Assembly: GCF_014202395.1 (NCBI RefSeq)
Contig: NZ_JACHGQ010000001.1
Location: 62,001-126,000, forward strand
DNA: 64,000 nucleotides
Origin: Histophilus somni
GTDB taxonomy: Bacteria; Pseudomonadota; Gammaproteobacteria; Enterobacterales; Pasteurellaceae
Reading direction: 5' to 3'
Shown here piece after piece: positions 50,384 through 60,400 of the stretch. Position numbers and translations under genes: made by a program. Each line of letters starts with the position of its first letter. Within the stretch, counting starts at the first letter, position 1. Below the pieces are notes generated by a model. That model searched no databases. It worked only from the letters and a program-made list of their open reading frames with translations, and was not told the origin of the DNA.

Positions 50384-51274
50384 TTAGCTTTGTCGATTTA
50401 CGACAAACTCAGCGAGTGCATGTAATGCTGAAGTGTCAAAAGGCAAAGCATCCAATTCTTGTAGTGCTTGATGATAAAGTTCTTGTGCCTTCTGTTTTGC
50501 ACCATCTAAACCTATAAGTTTTGGATAAGTACTTTTATCGGCAAGGAGATCAGATCCGGCAGTTTTTCCAATCACTATACTTTCACCTTCAATATCTAAA
50601 ATATCATCTTGTACCTGAAAAGCTAAACCCACAGCAGAGGAGTAGTGCATTAATTGTTCTTCTAATTTTATATTTGCAAAGTGCGGAGAACAAATAAACC
50701 CCATCTTCACTGCAGCTGACAACAAGGCACCTGTTTTATTGCGATGTATCTTTTCAAGTGCGGATAAATTAATTTGTTGATTCTCTGAGATTAAATCTAA
50801 ACTTTGCCCTAAACACATACCTTTAACACCGGAAGCATTGGCTAAAGTTTGAACTAAAGCTAATTTTTGTTCGGCAGACAAATCGGGTGTTTGAGTTAAC
50901 AGCTCAAAAGCAAAAGGTTGTAAAGCATCGCCGGCAAGAATAGCGGTAGCATGATCAAAGGCAATATGGCAAGTTGGGTGTCCACGACGGAGTGAATCAT
51001 TATCCATAGCCGGAAGATCATCATGAATGAGTGAGTAAGCATGAATAGCTTCAATAGCCGCTGCTGCATAATCTAATTGAATTAAATTCGCTCCGAGCAT
51101 TTTTCCTGTTGCATAAACTAAAAAGGGGCGAATACGTTTTCCACCTAACAATAATCCATATTTCATCGCCTCAGCTAAAGGAGATGGAGAACTATCAATG
51201 CACTCGAATTGTTTTTCTAAAAAAAAATTAATTCGTTGTTTGGATTCTTGGAGATCTTGAGCAAATTGATACAT
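50384..51274 (-). CDS. ispA: Farnesyl diphosphate synthase
   Basis: IspA condenses isopentenyl diphosphate with dimethylallyl and geranyl diphosphates to give farnesyl diphosphate. The 296-residue protein has both aspartate-rich motifs: the first in LIHDDLPAMDND (DDxxxxD form) and the second in VQDDILD. GGKRIRPFLVYA is the substrate-binding stretch. It lies 15 bp after xseB and 32 bp before dxs on the minus strand, the conserved gammaproteobacterial order. Confidence 0.95.
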   Translation of the reverse strand: MYQFAQDLQESKQRINFFLEKQFECIDSSPSPLAEAMKYGLLLGGKRIRPFLVYATGKMLGANLIQLDYAAAAIEAIHAYSLIHDDLPAMDNDSLRRGHPTCHIAFDHATAILAGDALQPFAFELLTQTPDLSAEQKLALVQTLANASGVKGMCLGQSLDLISENQQINLSALEKIHRNKTGALLSAAVKMGFICSPHFANIKLEEQLMHYSSAVGLAFQVQDDILDIEGESIVIGKTAGSDLLADKSTYPKLIGLDGAKQKAQELYHQALQELDALPFDTSALHALAEFVVNRQS

Positions 51275-51289
51275 TAGAAACTAACTATT

Positions 51290-51541
51290 TTATTCACTTG
51301 GTTGATAATCGCTTAATTCTGCATTTTCACTTTTTTGCAATAAAATTTGAATGCGTTGTTCAGCTTGTTGTAAACGCTGTTGACCGGCTTGAGCCAACTG
51401 AATACCCCGCTCAAACTCTTTCAATGCGTCTTCAAGAGCAAGATCGCCATTTTCCAGTACATGAACAACAGACTCAAGTTGAGCGAGGGTTGTTTCAAAG
51501 TTGAGTTCATCAGTTGCATTTTTGTCAAGTGTCTGTGCCAT
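51290..51541 (-). CDS. xseB: Exonuclease VII small subunit
   Basis: XseB is the small subunit of exonuclease VII, a single-strand nuclease with XseA. The 83-residue protein is a helical hairpin with [31 protein letters not shown] split around the turn, the family hallmark. I chose the ATG at 51541 because AAGGA lies 8 bp upstream, while the ATG at 51550 overlaps that site. It opens the xseB-ispA-dxs operon and is divergent from thiI. The large subunit gene is not in this window. Confidence 0.93.
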   Translation of the reverse strand: MAQTLDKNATDELNFETTLAQLESVVHVLENGDLALEDALKEFERGIQLAQAGQQRLQQAEQRIQILLQKSENAELSDYQPSE

Positions 51542-51730
51542 ATTAATCATCCTTGCTTCATCTTAAATCAGGGTGTCCATTGTACTGTATTTTATGAATA
51601 AAATTATATAGCAAATGAAAAATTAATTTATATCATTTGGCATGAATGCTAATATGTCACGAAACTTAAGGCAATTCAGTATGCGAAACGTGTGCTGAAA
51701 ATCATCAAATTAAAGCTATGTAAACTCATT

Positions 51731-53185
51731 ATGAAATTTATTATTAAACTTTTTCCTGAAATTATGATTAAAAGCGAAAGCGTACGTAAACGTTTCGTGA
51801 AAATTCTAACCGGTAATATTCGCAATGTATTAAATAAATATGATGATACTGTTGCAGTAGTTAAACATTGGGATTACATCGAAGTGCGGTCGAAGAATAT
51901 AGAAAACCGGACACTATTGGTTGAATTACTCGGACGTATTCCCGGAATACATCATTTCTTAGAAGTGGAAGAAAAACCTTTTGTCACATTGCACGATATT
52001 TTTGAGCAAACTTTGAGTGATGTAGCAACTCAGATTGAGAATAAAACATTTTGTGTACGAGTAAAACGCAAAGGAAAACATGATTTTAGTTCATTGGATG
52101 CTGAACGTTATATTGGCGGAGGTTTAAATCAAGCCGTTGCAAGTGCAAAAGTGCAGTTGAGCAAACCGGATGTTACCGTCAGAATTGATATTGAAAATGA
52201 CAAAATGATGTTGATTAAAGCTCGTCATCAGGGGATTGGTGGTTATCCTATCGGTACACAAGAAGATGTTTTATCGCTTATTTCCGGTGGATTTGATTCC
52301 GGTGTATCCAGCTACATGTTAATTCGTCGTGGCTCGAGAGTACATTATTGCTTTTTCAATTTAGGCGGAGCAACTCATGAAATTGGCGTGAAACAAATGG
52401 CGTATCATATTTGGAAGCGTTTTAGCGGTTCGCATAAAGTGCGATTTGTTGCTATTAATTTTGAACAGGTTGTTGCGGAAATTTTAGAAAAAGTAGATAA
52501 CGGACAAATGGGTGTTGTGTTAAAACGTATGATGGTGCGTGCGGCAAGTAAAGTTGCACAACGTTTCGGCATTCAAGCGATTGTAACGGGGGAAGCACTG
52601 GGACAAGTGTCGAGTCAAACATTAACTAATTTACGCTTAATTGATGAGGTGGCTGAAAGTTTAGTTTTACGCCCGTTAATTACGCATGACAAAGAACAAA
52701 TTATTGCTAAGGCAAAAGAAATTGGTACAGAGGACATTGCTAAATCTATGCCTGAATTTTGCGGTGTCATTTCTAAAAGTCCGACAATAAAAGCTGTAAA
52801 AGAAAAAATCGAACAGGAAGAAAGTTATTTTGATTTTTCCGTGCTGGAAAGTGCGGTGAAAAATGCACAATATTTAGATATTCGTCAAATTGCCGAACAA
52901 ACAAAAAAAGAAGTATTTGAAGTTGATGAAATAACGGTTTTATCGGCTAATGACGTGATTTTAGATATTCGCAGTCCGGAGGAAGTCGATGATAAACCGC
53001 TGGAAATCTCAGGACAGAATATTATTTTAATGCCTTTTTATAAATTATCTTCACATTTCGCTGAATTAGATCAAAGTAAAAATTATGTTCTTTATTGTGA
53101 ACGAGGGGTGATGAGTAAGTTACAGGCTCTATATCTTCGAGAGAAAGGGTTTGATAATGTGAAAGTATTGAATAAAATCAGTTAA
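51731..53185 (+). CDS. thiI: tRNA 4-thiouridine synthase / thiamine sulphurtransferase ThiI
   Basis: ThiI makes 4-thiouridine at tRNA position 8 and, in enterobacteria, takes part in thiazole synthesis. From the ATG at 51731 ([10 protein letters not shown]) it is 484 residues, near E. coli's 482; a start at 51692 adds 13 unlikely residues. It has a ferredoxin-like domain, a THUMP domain (about 60-165), the PP-loop [10 protein letters not shown], and a C-terminal rhodanese domain. The rhodanese active Cys is in YCERGVMS. Its presence fits the long, sulphur-transferring form of the protein. Confidence 0.95.
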   Translation: MKFIIKLFPEIMIKSESVRKRFVKILTGNIRNVLNKYDDTVAVVKHWDYIEVRSKNIENRTLLVELLGRIPGIHHFLEVEEKPFVTLHDIFEQTLSDVATQIENKTFCVRVKRKGKHDFSSLDAERYIGGGLNQAVASAKVQLSKPDVTVRIDIENDKMMLIKARHQGIGGYPIGTQEDVLSLISGGFDSGVSSYMLIRRGSRVHYCFFNLGGATHEIGVKQMAYHIWKRFSGSHKVRFVAINFEQVVAEILEKVDNGQMGVVLKRMMVRAASKVAQRFGIQAIVTGEALGQVSSQTLTNLRLIDEVAESLVLRPLITHDKEQIIAKAKEIGTEDIAKSMPEFCGVISKSPTIKAVKEKIEQEESYFDFSVLESAVKNAQYLDIRQIAEQTKKEVFEVDEITVLSANDVILDIRSPEEVDDKPLEISGQNIILMPFYKLSSHFAELDQSKNYVLYCERGVMSKLQALYLREKGFDNVKVLNKIS

Positions 53186-53215
53186 AAGCGTTAATTGAGC
53201 TAAACCAGATCGGTA

Positions 53216-53239
53216 GGGCGAATATTATTCGTCCTTTTT
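53216..53239 (+). terminator. Terminator after thiI, overlapping the ttrR end
   Basis: GGGCGAAT pairs with ATTCGTCC (one G-U) around a three-base loop and is followed by TTTTT. It includes the last codons of the convergent ttrR. Confidence 0.7.
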
Positions 53240-53815
53240 AATAAGAGTGATCTTGTAGATTAATTCCGCCACTGTTTGTGCTTGCATTTTTTCCATAATA
53301 TGTGAACGATGTACTTCAACTGTTCTGACGGATATATTTAGAGTTTCTGCAATTTGTCGATTAATATAACCTTTTAATAATAAAGATAAAACTTCTAATT
53401 CTTTAGTGCTAAGTTGCTTATAACATTGTTTGATTTGATATTGTTCATAATTATCCATTGTTTTTTTTCTCGCCAGTTTAATGGCTGATTGTAATTGGCT
53501 AAATTGCATAGGTTTTTGTAAAAAATCTACTGCACCTAATTTGAGTTCTTGTACTGCCATTTGGATATCGCCATGACCTGTCATAATAATTACAGCAAAA
53601 GGGCTATTTTGTTGCTGTAAAAATTGATGAACAGCTTTTCCATCTAAATGAGGCATTTTCATATCCAATAACAAAATTCCAGGCTCAAAAATATTAGCTT
53701 GTTGTACAAATTGCTGACTATTAGACCAAGTTTTAACTTGATAACCTGCTTGCTCCAATAAAAAACTAGCGGCATCAAGTATTGTTAAGTCATCATCAAG
53801 TAGATGAATATTCAT
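53225..53815 (-). CDS. ttrR: Tetrathionate response regulator
   Basis: The 196-residue response regulator has a receiver domain (about 1-118) with the phosphorylated Asp51 in LLLDMKMPHLDG. The conserved Thr is in IIMTGHGD and the Lys in FLQKPM. A LuxR/FixJ-type helix-turn-helix (about 135-190, KELEVLSLLLKGYINRQIAE) follows. It pairs with the sensor ttrS, one base upstream, next to ttrBCA. I infer that it activates ttrBCA in response to tetrathionate. The name rests on this context and on resemblance to TtrR/FixJ proteins. Confidence 0.88.
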   Translation of the reverse strand: MNIHLLDDDLTILDAASFLLEQAGYQVKTWSNSQQFVQQANIFEPGILLLDMKMPHLDGKAVHQFLQQQNSPFAVIIMTGHGDIQMAVQELKLGAVDFLQKPMQFSQLQSAIKLARKKTMDNYEQYQIKQCYKQLSTKELEVLSLLLKGYINRQIAETLNISVRTVEVHRSHIMEKMQAQTVAELIYKITLIKKDE

Positions 53816-53816
53816 A

Positions 53817-55514
53817 CTATTTTCCTTTTATTTGTAAGATTAAGGTCACTTCTGCCCCAGATTGATCCTGTCTATTTGATAGTTTTATATTACCGTTCAT
53901 CGCTTGGATTAGACGTTGACACAATACTAATCCCAAGCCCAATCCTTGTTTTTTACTTGTGCGGAAAGGAACAAAAGGAAAATCCAACTCTATTTGTTGA
54001 AAACCTGTTCCGTTATCCAAAATTCTTATTTTTAGTTCTTTTTGCTCTTTCTCTACTATAATATCTATCATTGATGCTTTTGCTTGTAAGGCATTTAATA
54101 AACAGTTACAGAGAATTTGTTCTAAAATTGTGGTTTTTATTTCCAAATAAATATCTGTTGCACAAACTAGATTAATTTGAAATTTATTATAATGTTGTAG
54201 AGAAATGAATTGAGTCACTTTTTTTAGTAAATGTTTGAGATTGATTAACTCAATATCTTCGCTACTTTTTCCTTTTACCCAATTCATTAAGTTATGAATA
54301 ATCTCCGCACTTCTATCTACTTGTTGTAATATTTTATCCAATACGATTTGAGTTCTTTGTTCTTCTGCTTGATATTTCATACCTTCCACATACATTCTAA
54401 TAGCAGTAAGAGGTTGATTAATTTCATGAGCAATACCTGCACTCATTTCTCCAAGAATAGAAAGTCTATCAGCCTGTATCAACTGTTGTTCATATTTTTG
54501 ATGTTGTTGATACGCTTGTTGTAAGGCTTTACTTTTTCTATGTATCTGCCAATTTATCCAAATATAATTAACGAATAAAAGCAGAATAATACCAGTAATC
54601 CAAAATTGATATTGTGAGAACCAATATTTTATTGCTTGCCACAAATTTTGTTTCGGGTGTTTATATAGCTGATGCAGTATATTATCCGCTTGATTTGTTG
54701 AATATGGAGGTGTCCATTGCGGAAGATTATCAGACGCTTGATTAAGCAATAGGGTTATTAATTTTGATGCCAAGTCACCGGGTACTTGTGGCATTGCAGC
54801 TAATGACCAATTGGGTAGTAAGACTGTACTCGCCAGACAACCAATGTGGTTAGGTTTTTCTGCCAATAGACGGAAATTTTCAGCCTTTATTTTTCCCTCT
54901 TTTACCAATTGCTCAAAAATACAAACGGGAACAATTGCCGCATCTACCTGTTTCTCTTTTAAAAAAAATAGTGTATTGTCTACCGGAAATCCCGTAAAAA
55001 CCGGCTTGAAATCTTTATTTTCCATCAAGCCTTGGTTATATAATTCGTTATAACCTAATAAAAATCCGCCAAATGCTTTATTTCCTACCGCACTTATACG
55101 TTTATTCTTCAAATCTTTCAATTGATAAAAATTACTTTCACTACGAACAAAAATAGCACTACCAACTCTTCCTGTGCTGTCATGTTGTTTTTGTCTTAGC
55201 GATTTTAATGTTACCAACCAACGAACTTCCTTATTATTTAAATAAAAAAATTGGGATTGGTTACTTAAAATAAAGTCAACTCCTTGTGCTTGTTCTGTCT
55301 CTAGATCATTAAGATCGAGAGTAACTAATGAAAATTGGTTATGTTCATCAAATTGTTGATTTAGCCAATCAATCCAAGGTTGCCAACGCTCATGTGCTTC
55401 AGCAATTCCTCGCTGTGCCAAAATACCGATTTTCCAAGATTGTGCAAAAGCTAACTGGGGCAATAAAGCCATTATTAACATAAAATTTTTTAAAAACTGA
55501 CCGCACTTTCTCAC
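53817..55514 (-). CDS. ttrS: Tetrathionate sensor histidine kinase
   Basis: The 565-residue kinase has a signal peptide (about 1-24, ending LAFA), a PhnD-like periplasmic sensor domain (about 26-285), and one membrane segment (about 300-322). A HisKA domain follows with the phosphorylated His in GIAHEINQPLTAIRMY. The ATPase domain contains DNGTGF and GLGLGLVL. It starts with GTG behind AAGGAAA. Its codons 2-6 spell out a Hin-type uptake sequence. The periplasmic domain matches the expected tetrathionate sensor layout. The stop lies one base before ttrR. Confidence 0.9.
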   Translation of the reverse strand: MRKCGQFLKNFMLIMALLPQLAFAQSWKIGILAQRGIAEAHERWQPWIDWLNQQFDEHNQFSLVTLDLNDLETEQAQGVDFILSNQSQFFYLNNKEVRWLVTLKSLRQKQHDSTGRVGSAIFVRSESNFYQLKDLKNKRISAVGNKAFGGFLLGYNELYNQGLMENKDFKPVFTGFPVDNTLFFLKEKQVDAAIVPVCIFEQLVKEGKIKAENFRLLAEKPNHIGCLASTVLLPNWSLAAMPQVPGDLASKLITLLLNQASDNLPQWTPPYSTNQADNILHQLYKHPKQNLWQAIKYWFSQYQFWITGIILLLFVNYIWINWQIHRKSKALQQAYQQHQKYEQQLIQADRLSILGEMSAGIAHEINQPLTAIRMYVEGMKYQAEEQRTQIVLDKILQQVDRSAEIIHNLMNWVKGKSSEDIELINLKHLLKKVTQFISLQHYNKFQINLVCATDIYLEIKTTILEQILCNCLLNALQAKASMIDIIVEKEQKELKIRILDNGTGFQQIELDFPFVPFRTSKKQGLGLGLVLCQRLIQAMNGNIKLSNRQDQSGAEVTLILQIKGK

Positions 55515-55528
55515 TTTATTTCCTTTTA

Positions 55529-55542
55529 TTGATGAAGATCAA
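55529..55542. promoter_or_regulatory. FNR box between ttrS and ttrB
   Basis: TTGATGAAGATCAA matches the FNR consensus TTGAT-N4-ATCAA exactly. It is 15 bp before the ttrS start and about 190 bp before ttrB. It implies oxygen-dependent control, of activation towards ttrB or of repression near ttrS. Confidence 0.85.
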
Positions 55543-55558
55543 TATCCTCATATTTTTA

Positions 55559-55572
55559 TGTGGAAAACCACA
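55559..55572. promoter_or_regulatory. Inverted repeat upstream of ttrB, candidate TtrR site
   Basis: TGTGG-AAAA-CCACA is a perfect 5-bp inverted repeat about 160 bp upstream of ttrB and 17 bp from the FNR box. Regulators with this type of DNA-binding domain often bind such sites; the assignment is a guess. Confidence 0.35.
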
Positions 55573-55732
55573 ATGGTTTTTTCATGGAGATTTTTTAACA
55601 ATACGCTAAAAGAGGTAACAACTCAATTTTATTAAATATTTTATTTGTGAGTGGGAAGATTAAGCATTGATATTCAGACAACCTGAATTGATCAACTTGA
55701 ATGCTCAATCTTTATTAAAGGTAGGGGTGATT

Positions 55733-56470
55733 ATGTACATAAGCAAAAGACGTTTTTTGAAAAACTTATCAGTACTAACTATTGGGCAGGCTTTTATCCC
55801 TTTTTCTCAAGCGAATACAAGTTTTCAGCCGGAAAGAAAAGAGGGTAATGAAGCTCATCGCTATGCCATGTTAGTTGATTTACGCCGTTGTATCGGTTGC
55901 CAATCTTGTACGGTGAGTTGTTCGGTGGAAAATCAAACACCGCTTGGCGAGTTTCGCACTACCGTACGTCAATATGAAGTCACCAATGAACAGAATATTA
56001 CCAATAATGTTCTACTTCCTCGATTATGCAACCATTGTGATAACCCTCCTTGTGTGCCGGTTTGCCCTGTACAAGCAACTTATCAGCGTAAAGACGGTAT
56101 TGTTGTGATTGATAACAAACGCTGTATTGGTTGTGCTTATTGTGTACAAGCTTGTCCTTATGATGCTCGTTTTATCAATTCAGAAACTAAAACTGCAGAT
56201 AAATGCACTTTTTGTACTCATCGTTTAGAAGCAGGATTATTACCTGCCTGTGTAGAGAGTTGTGTGGGAGGAGCTCGTATTATTGGGGATTTACGGGATC
56301 CAACCAGTACAATTAGTAAAATGGTAGATGAATTTAAAGATGATTTGAAGGTTTTAAAACCGGATGACGGTACCATTCCACATGTATTTTATCTAGGTTT
56401 AGATGATGCTTTTGTGAATGAAGTTAACGGTCAACCAATGTTATGGCAAGATAAGGAGAAAGCAGAATGA
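55733..56470 (+). CDS. ttrB: Tetrathionate reductase iron-sulphur subunit
   Basis: TtrB carries electrons from TtrC to the catalytic TtrA on the periplasmic side. The 245-residue protein starts with a twin-arginine-like signal (SKRRFLK, Arg6-Arg7). It has four cysteine clusters for [4Fe-4S] centres: CIGCQSCTVSC, CNHCDNPPCVPVC, CIGCAYCVQAC and CTFC with CVESC. I chose the ATG at 55733 because AGGGG lies just upstream; a start at 55667 would place 22 extra residues before the signal. It overlaps ttrC by 4 bp (ATGA). Confidence 0.92.
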   Translation: MYISKRRFLKNLSVLTIGQAFIPFSQANTSFQPERKEGNEAHRYAMLVDLRRCIGCQSCTVSCSVENQTPLGEFRTTVRQYEVTNEQNITNNVLLPRLCNHCDNPPCVPVCPVQATYQRKDGIVVIDNKRCIGCAYCVQACPYDARFINSETKTADKCTFCTHRLEAGLLPACVESCVGGARIIGDLRDPTSTISKMVDEFKDDLKVLKPDDGTIPHVFYLGLDDAFVNEVNGQPMLWQDKEKAE

Positions 56471-57495
56471 TTATTCGTGAGATCTTAGTAGAACCACAAG
56501 CTATTGCTTGGCTACCTTGGGCGGTAAGCTATTTTTTCTTTATTGGATTAGCCTGTTCATCTGTTTTGACTGCGTTCTTCTTTCATTTTATTAAAAATTC
56601 ACGCCTTGAATTGCTTGCTCTTAGCTTAGCGTTCAGTTGTGCAATTGTTGCACCTATTGCCTTAACTGCGGATTTACATCAACCGGGTCGTATTATGAAT
56701 TTTTATTTGAACCCAACGATATGGTCTTGGATGTATTGGGGAGCATGGTTTTTACCTTTCTTTGTTTTATCCGTGGCAGGATATTTTTTATGTTCATTAC
56801 GTACCTCAGTTCCAATGCAATCTATTCCTAAGTATTTTCACTGGCTTTATTGGGGGAAATTCAATACTGATTTAATTAAAGTCTTTTTTGTTTGGCTTTC
56901 TTTAATTATGACAATATTGATTTTAATGTATACCACGATGGAGGTCTTCACTGTACAGGCTCGTCCTTTATGGAATCACACTTGGCTTTTACCTTTGCTT
57001 GTATTTAGTGTTTTACCCGTCAGCTTATTATTTTGTCATTATTTTATACCTCAAGTTTATGCTCTCAGATACTTTACTATCGCCAGTTTATTAGGATTAA
57101 TAGTTTCTATTTTGGGGATTTATTTATTTTCTGAGCAAACAGCTATTCATTTAATGAAATTATGGCAAATTAGCTATTCACCGATGTTATTACTCATTGG
57201 GATCTTCGTTTTGTTCATATTGCTGTTATTGCCTCATTCAACTTTCCTAAGGTTATTACGAATATTAACCGCACTTTGTATCACTTGGCTTACCCGTTGG
57301 ATTTTATTAATTGAAGTACAGCAAATCGCAAAATATAACGCTTTGGTAAATCCATATCAATTGAGTTGGAACGTAGATGGGCTAATTGGAATGATAGCTG
57401 TCTTTAGCTTGTGGTCATTAGTAGGTATTATTTTATGGCAACTGCTATCTCATACACTATTGCAATCAAATTTGGGGAGAAAAGATCATGAATAA
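56467..57495 (+). CDS. ttrC: Tetrathionate reductase membrane subunit (NrfD family)
   Basis: TtrC anchors the complex and passes electrons from the quinol pool to TtrB. The 342-residue protein is very hydrophobic, with about eight or nine membrane segments spread along its length and no haem-binding CxxCH. LTADLHQPGRIMNFYLNP near residue 75 and SWMYWGAWF are typical of NrfD/PsrC proteins. Its start overlaps the ttrB stop and its end overlaps ttrA by 8 bp, so the three subunits are translationally coupled. One uptake sequence lies near 57269. Confidence 0.9.
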   Translation: MIIREILVEPQAIAWLPWAVSYFFFIGLACSSVLTAFFFHFIKNSRLELLALSLAFSCAIVAPIALTADLHQPGRIMNFYLNPTIWSWMYWGAWFLPFFVLSVAGYFLCSLRTSVPMQSIPKYFHWLYWGKFNTDLIKVFFVWLSLIMTILILMYTTMEVFTVQARPLWNHTWLLPLLVFSVLPVSLLFCHYFIPQVYALRYFTIASLLGLIVSILGIYLFSEQTAIHLMKLWQISYSPMLLLIGIFVLFILLLLPHSTFLRLLRILTALCITWLTRWILLIEVQQIAKYNALVNPYQLSWNVDGLIGMIAVFSLWSLVGIILWQLLSHTLLQSNLGRKDHE

Positions 57496-60400
57496 ACAAA
57501 GACGTAATTTGATAAAAGGAGCTTTGGCTACAACTGCCGCTACTGCTTTTGTTGCAGGTTATTCTCCCAAAGTAAAAGAAATTGCAAAGGGCGTAATTGA
57601 AGGTTCTTCAGGACAAAAAACACAAGACAATATAAATGGAAATTCTTTATTACCTGAATATCAAGTCAAAGAGGGCAATTTATTAACTAATAGCCAACAA
57701 GTAGTGTGTAATACCCAATGTATGGGTTGCTGGACTCTATGTGGTTTACGGGCTCGAATAGATTTAGAAAAAAATAAAGTATTGCGTATTAACGGTAATC
57801 CTTATCACCCGCTCTCATCAGATCATTACCTTGATTACAATCAATCAATTAAACAAGCAGAGTTAAGCGTTTCTGGTGAAAATGGCTTACAGCAACGTTC
57901 TACTGCTTGTGCCCGTGGAGCTGCATTTTTAGATGGGATAAATAGCCCTTATCGTATTACACAACCTCTTAAGCGAGTAGGTAAAAGGGGAGAAGGTAAA
58001 TGGAAAACGATCAGTTTTGAGCAATTAATTGATGAAGTTGTGAATGGCGGAGATCTATTTGGAGAGGGGCATGTAGATGGATTAAAAGCGATTCGTGATT
58101 TGCAAACGCCAGTGAATGCACAACACCCTGATTTTGGTGCAAAAGTAAATCAACTGATGGTAACCTTCGCAGGTCCTGAAGGAAGACAACCTCTTCTGAA
58201 ACGTTTTGCAAGCAACAGTTTTGGTACCATTAACTTCGCCTCTCATGGCTCTTTTTGTGGTTTATCCTATCGTGCCGGATCCGGTGCATTTATGAATGAC
58301 TTTGCTAATAATTCTCATGCTAAACCTGATTGGGATCATGTTGAATTTATTTTGTTTATGGGAACTTCTCCTGCACAATCCGGAAATCCATTTAAACGTC
58401 AATCTCGTCAGCTTGCTAAGAAGCGTACAGAGGATAATTTTGAATATGTCGTGATAGCACCTCGTTTAGAGCTTACCTCAACTGCATCACAAGATAAAAA
58501 TCGCTGGGTACCAATTATTCCGGGTAAAGATCTTTCTTTAGCACTAGCCATGTTACGTTGGATTATTGAAAATGAACGTTATAACGAAGATTATTTGTCT
58601 ATACCAAGTGAAATTGCGATGCAACAAGCTAATGGCGTAAGTTTTTGTAATGCAACACATTTATTTATCGCCGATCCAAATCATAAGCAGTATGGGCAAG
58701 CCATTAGAAATTTTCATATAGAGGATTTACCCGAACCTGAAAAATTGAGCGATAGTGATATTTTGGTGAAAGATCGACAAACAGGCAAATTTATAGCTGC
58801 CAAAGATTGCCAAAGTGCGGTGCTTTTTGTGGAAGACAGGATAAGCCTTAAAGACGGCTCACAGGTTTTAGCTAAATCAGCTTTACAATTATTCAAAGAA
58901 TCTTGTTTTTCATACTCCATCGAGGAATATTCTGAGCAGTGTGGTGTACCTGTTGATACTATTATTCAACTTGCTAAAAAGTTTACTTCTCATGGACCTC
59001 GTGCGGCAGTTATTACCCACGGTGGAACTATGCATAGCAATGGTTTCTATACAGCATGGGCGATATTGTTACTTAATGCCATGATAGGAAATATGAATAA
59101 AAAAGGGGGGATGAGTATGAGTGGCGGTAAATTTAAAGATTTTGCTGCCGGACCTCGTTACAATCTTGCAAATTTCCCCAATATGATGAAACCAAAAGGA
59201 ACAAATTTAGCTCGTAGTAAAAAAGACTATGAAAAATCCAGTGAATTTAAACAAAAAGTAGCACAAGGTATTTCTCCATATCCGGCGAAAGCCGCTTGGT
59301 ATCCTTTTGTTGGCGGACAAATGTCAGAAATGATTACTTCTGCCTTACAAGGCTATCCATACTCACTTAAAGCTTGGATTAATCATATGGGGAATCCAAT
59401 TTATGGTATGACAGGTATTCACCATATTACGCAACAGAAATTAAAAGATCCGAAAATCTTACCGCTCTTTATTTCTATTGATGCTTTTATGAATGAAACT
59501 ACCGCCCTTGCCGATTATATTGTGCCGGATACCCATAATTTTGAGAGTTGGGGATTTAGTACCCCTTGGGCTGGTGTTCCAACAAAAACCAGTACTGCTC
59601 GCTGGCCTGTGATAGCATCGCCTAATGAGAAAACATCTCAAGGCGATACTATTTGTATGGAAAGTTTTGTTATCGAAATTGCTAAGATGATGCAATTACC
59701 TGGATTTGGTGATAATGCTATCTTAGATAAACAAAATCATTCCTATCCTTTAAATCGTAGTGAAGACTTCTTTTTACGAGCAGCTGCCAATATAGCTTAT
59801 GATGGAAAACAGCCGGTACAAGATGCAACTCAAGAAGATTTATTGCTAACGGGTGTACAACGTTTGATGCCAAGTTTACAACAAGTGTTAAAACCTGAAG
59901 AAATTAAGAAAGTGGCTACAATTTACTGTAAAGGCGGACGTTTTGCTCCTCATAGCAGTGCATGGCAGGAAGATAATATGCAGGCTCGCTGGAAAAACTG
60001 TTTGCAAATTTGGAATGAAAATGTAGCAAAAGCCAAACATGCTCAAACCGGTAAAAATTATCACGGCTGTCCAACGTATTTTGAAGATCAGTTTGCCGAT
60101 AATAGCACAGTTGAAAGCCATTACCCTAAAATACAATGGCCATTTAAATTAATTTCCTTTAAATCAAATTTAATGAGTAGTATTACAGCACCTTTACTAA
60201 GATTACATAGTATTAAACCTAATGGTATTGTGGCAATTAATCAACAGGATGCCACGGAATATGGATTACAGCATGGTGACCTTGTGGAGCTAAATACCCC
60301 GGGAGGAAAAGCTGTTGTGCAGCTGGTTGTGATGAACGGTGTCATTAAAGGGACGATTGCGATTGAACATGGTTATGGACATAAACAACTGGGGGCTACA

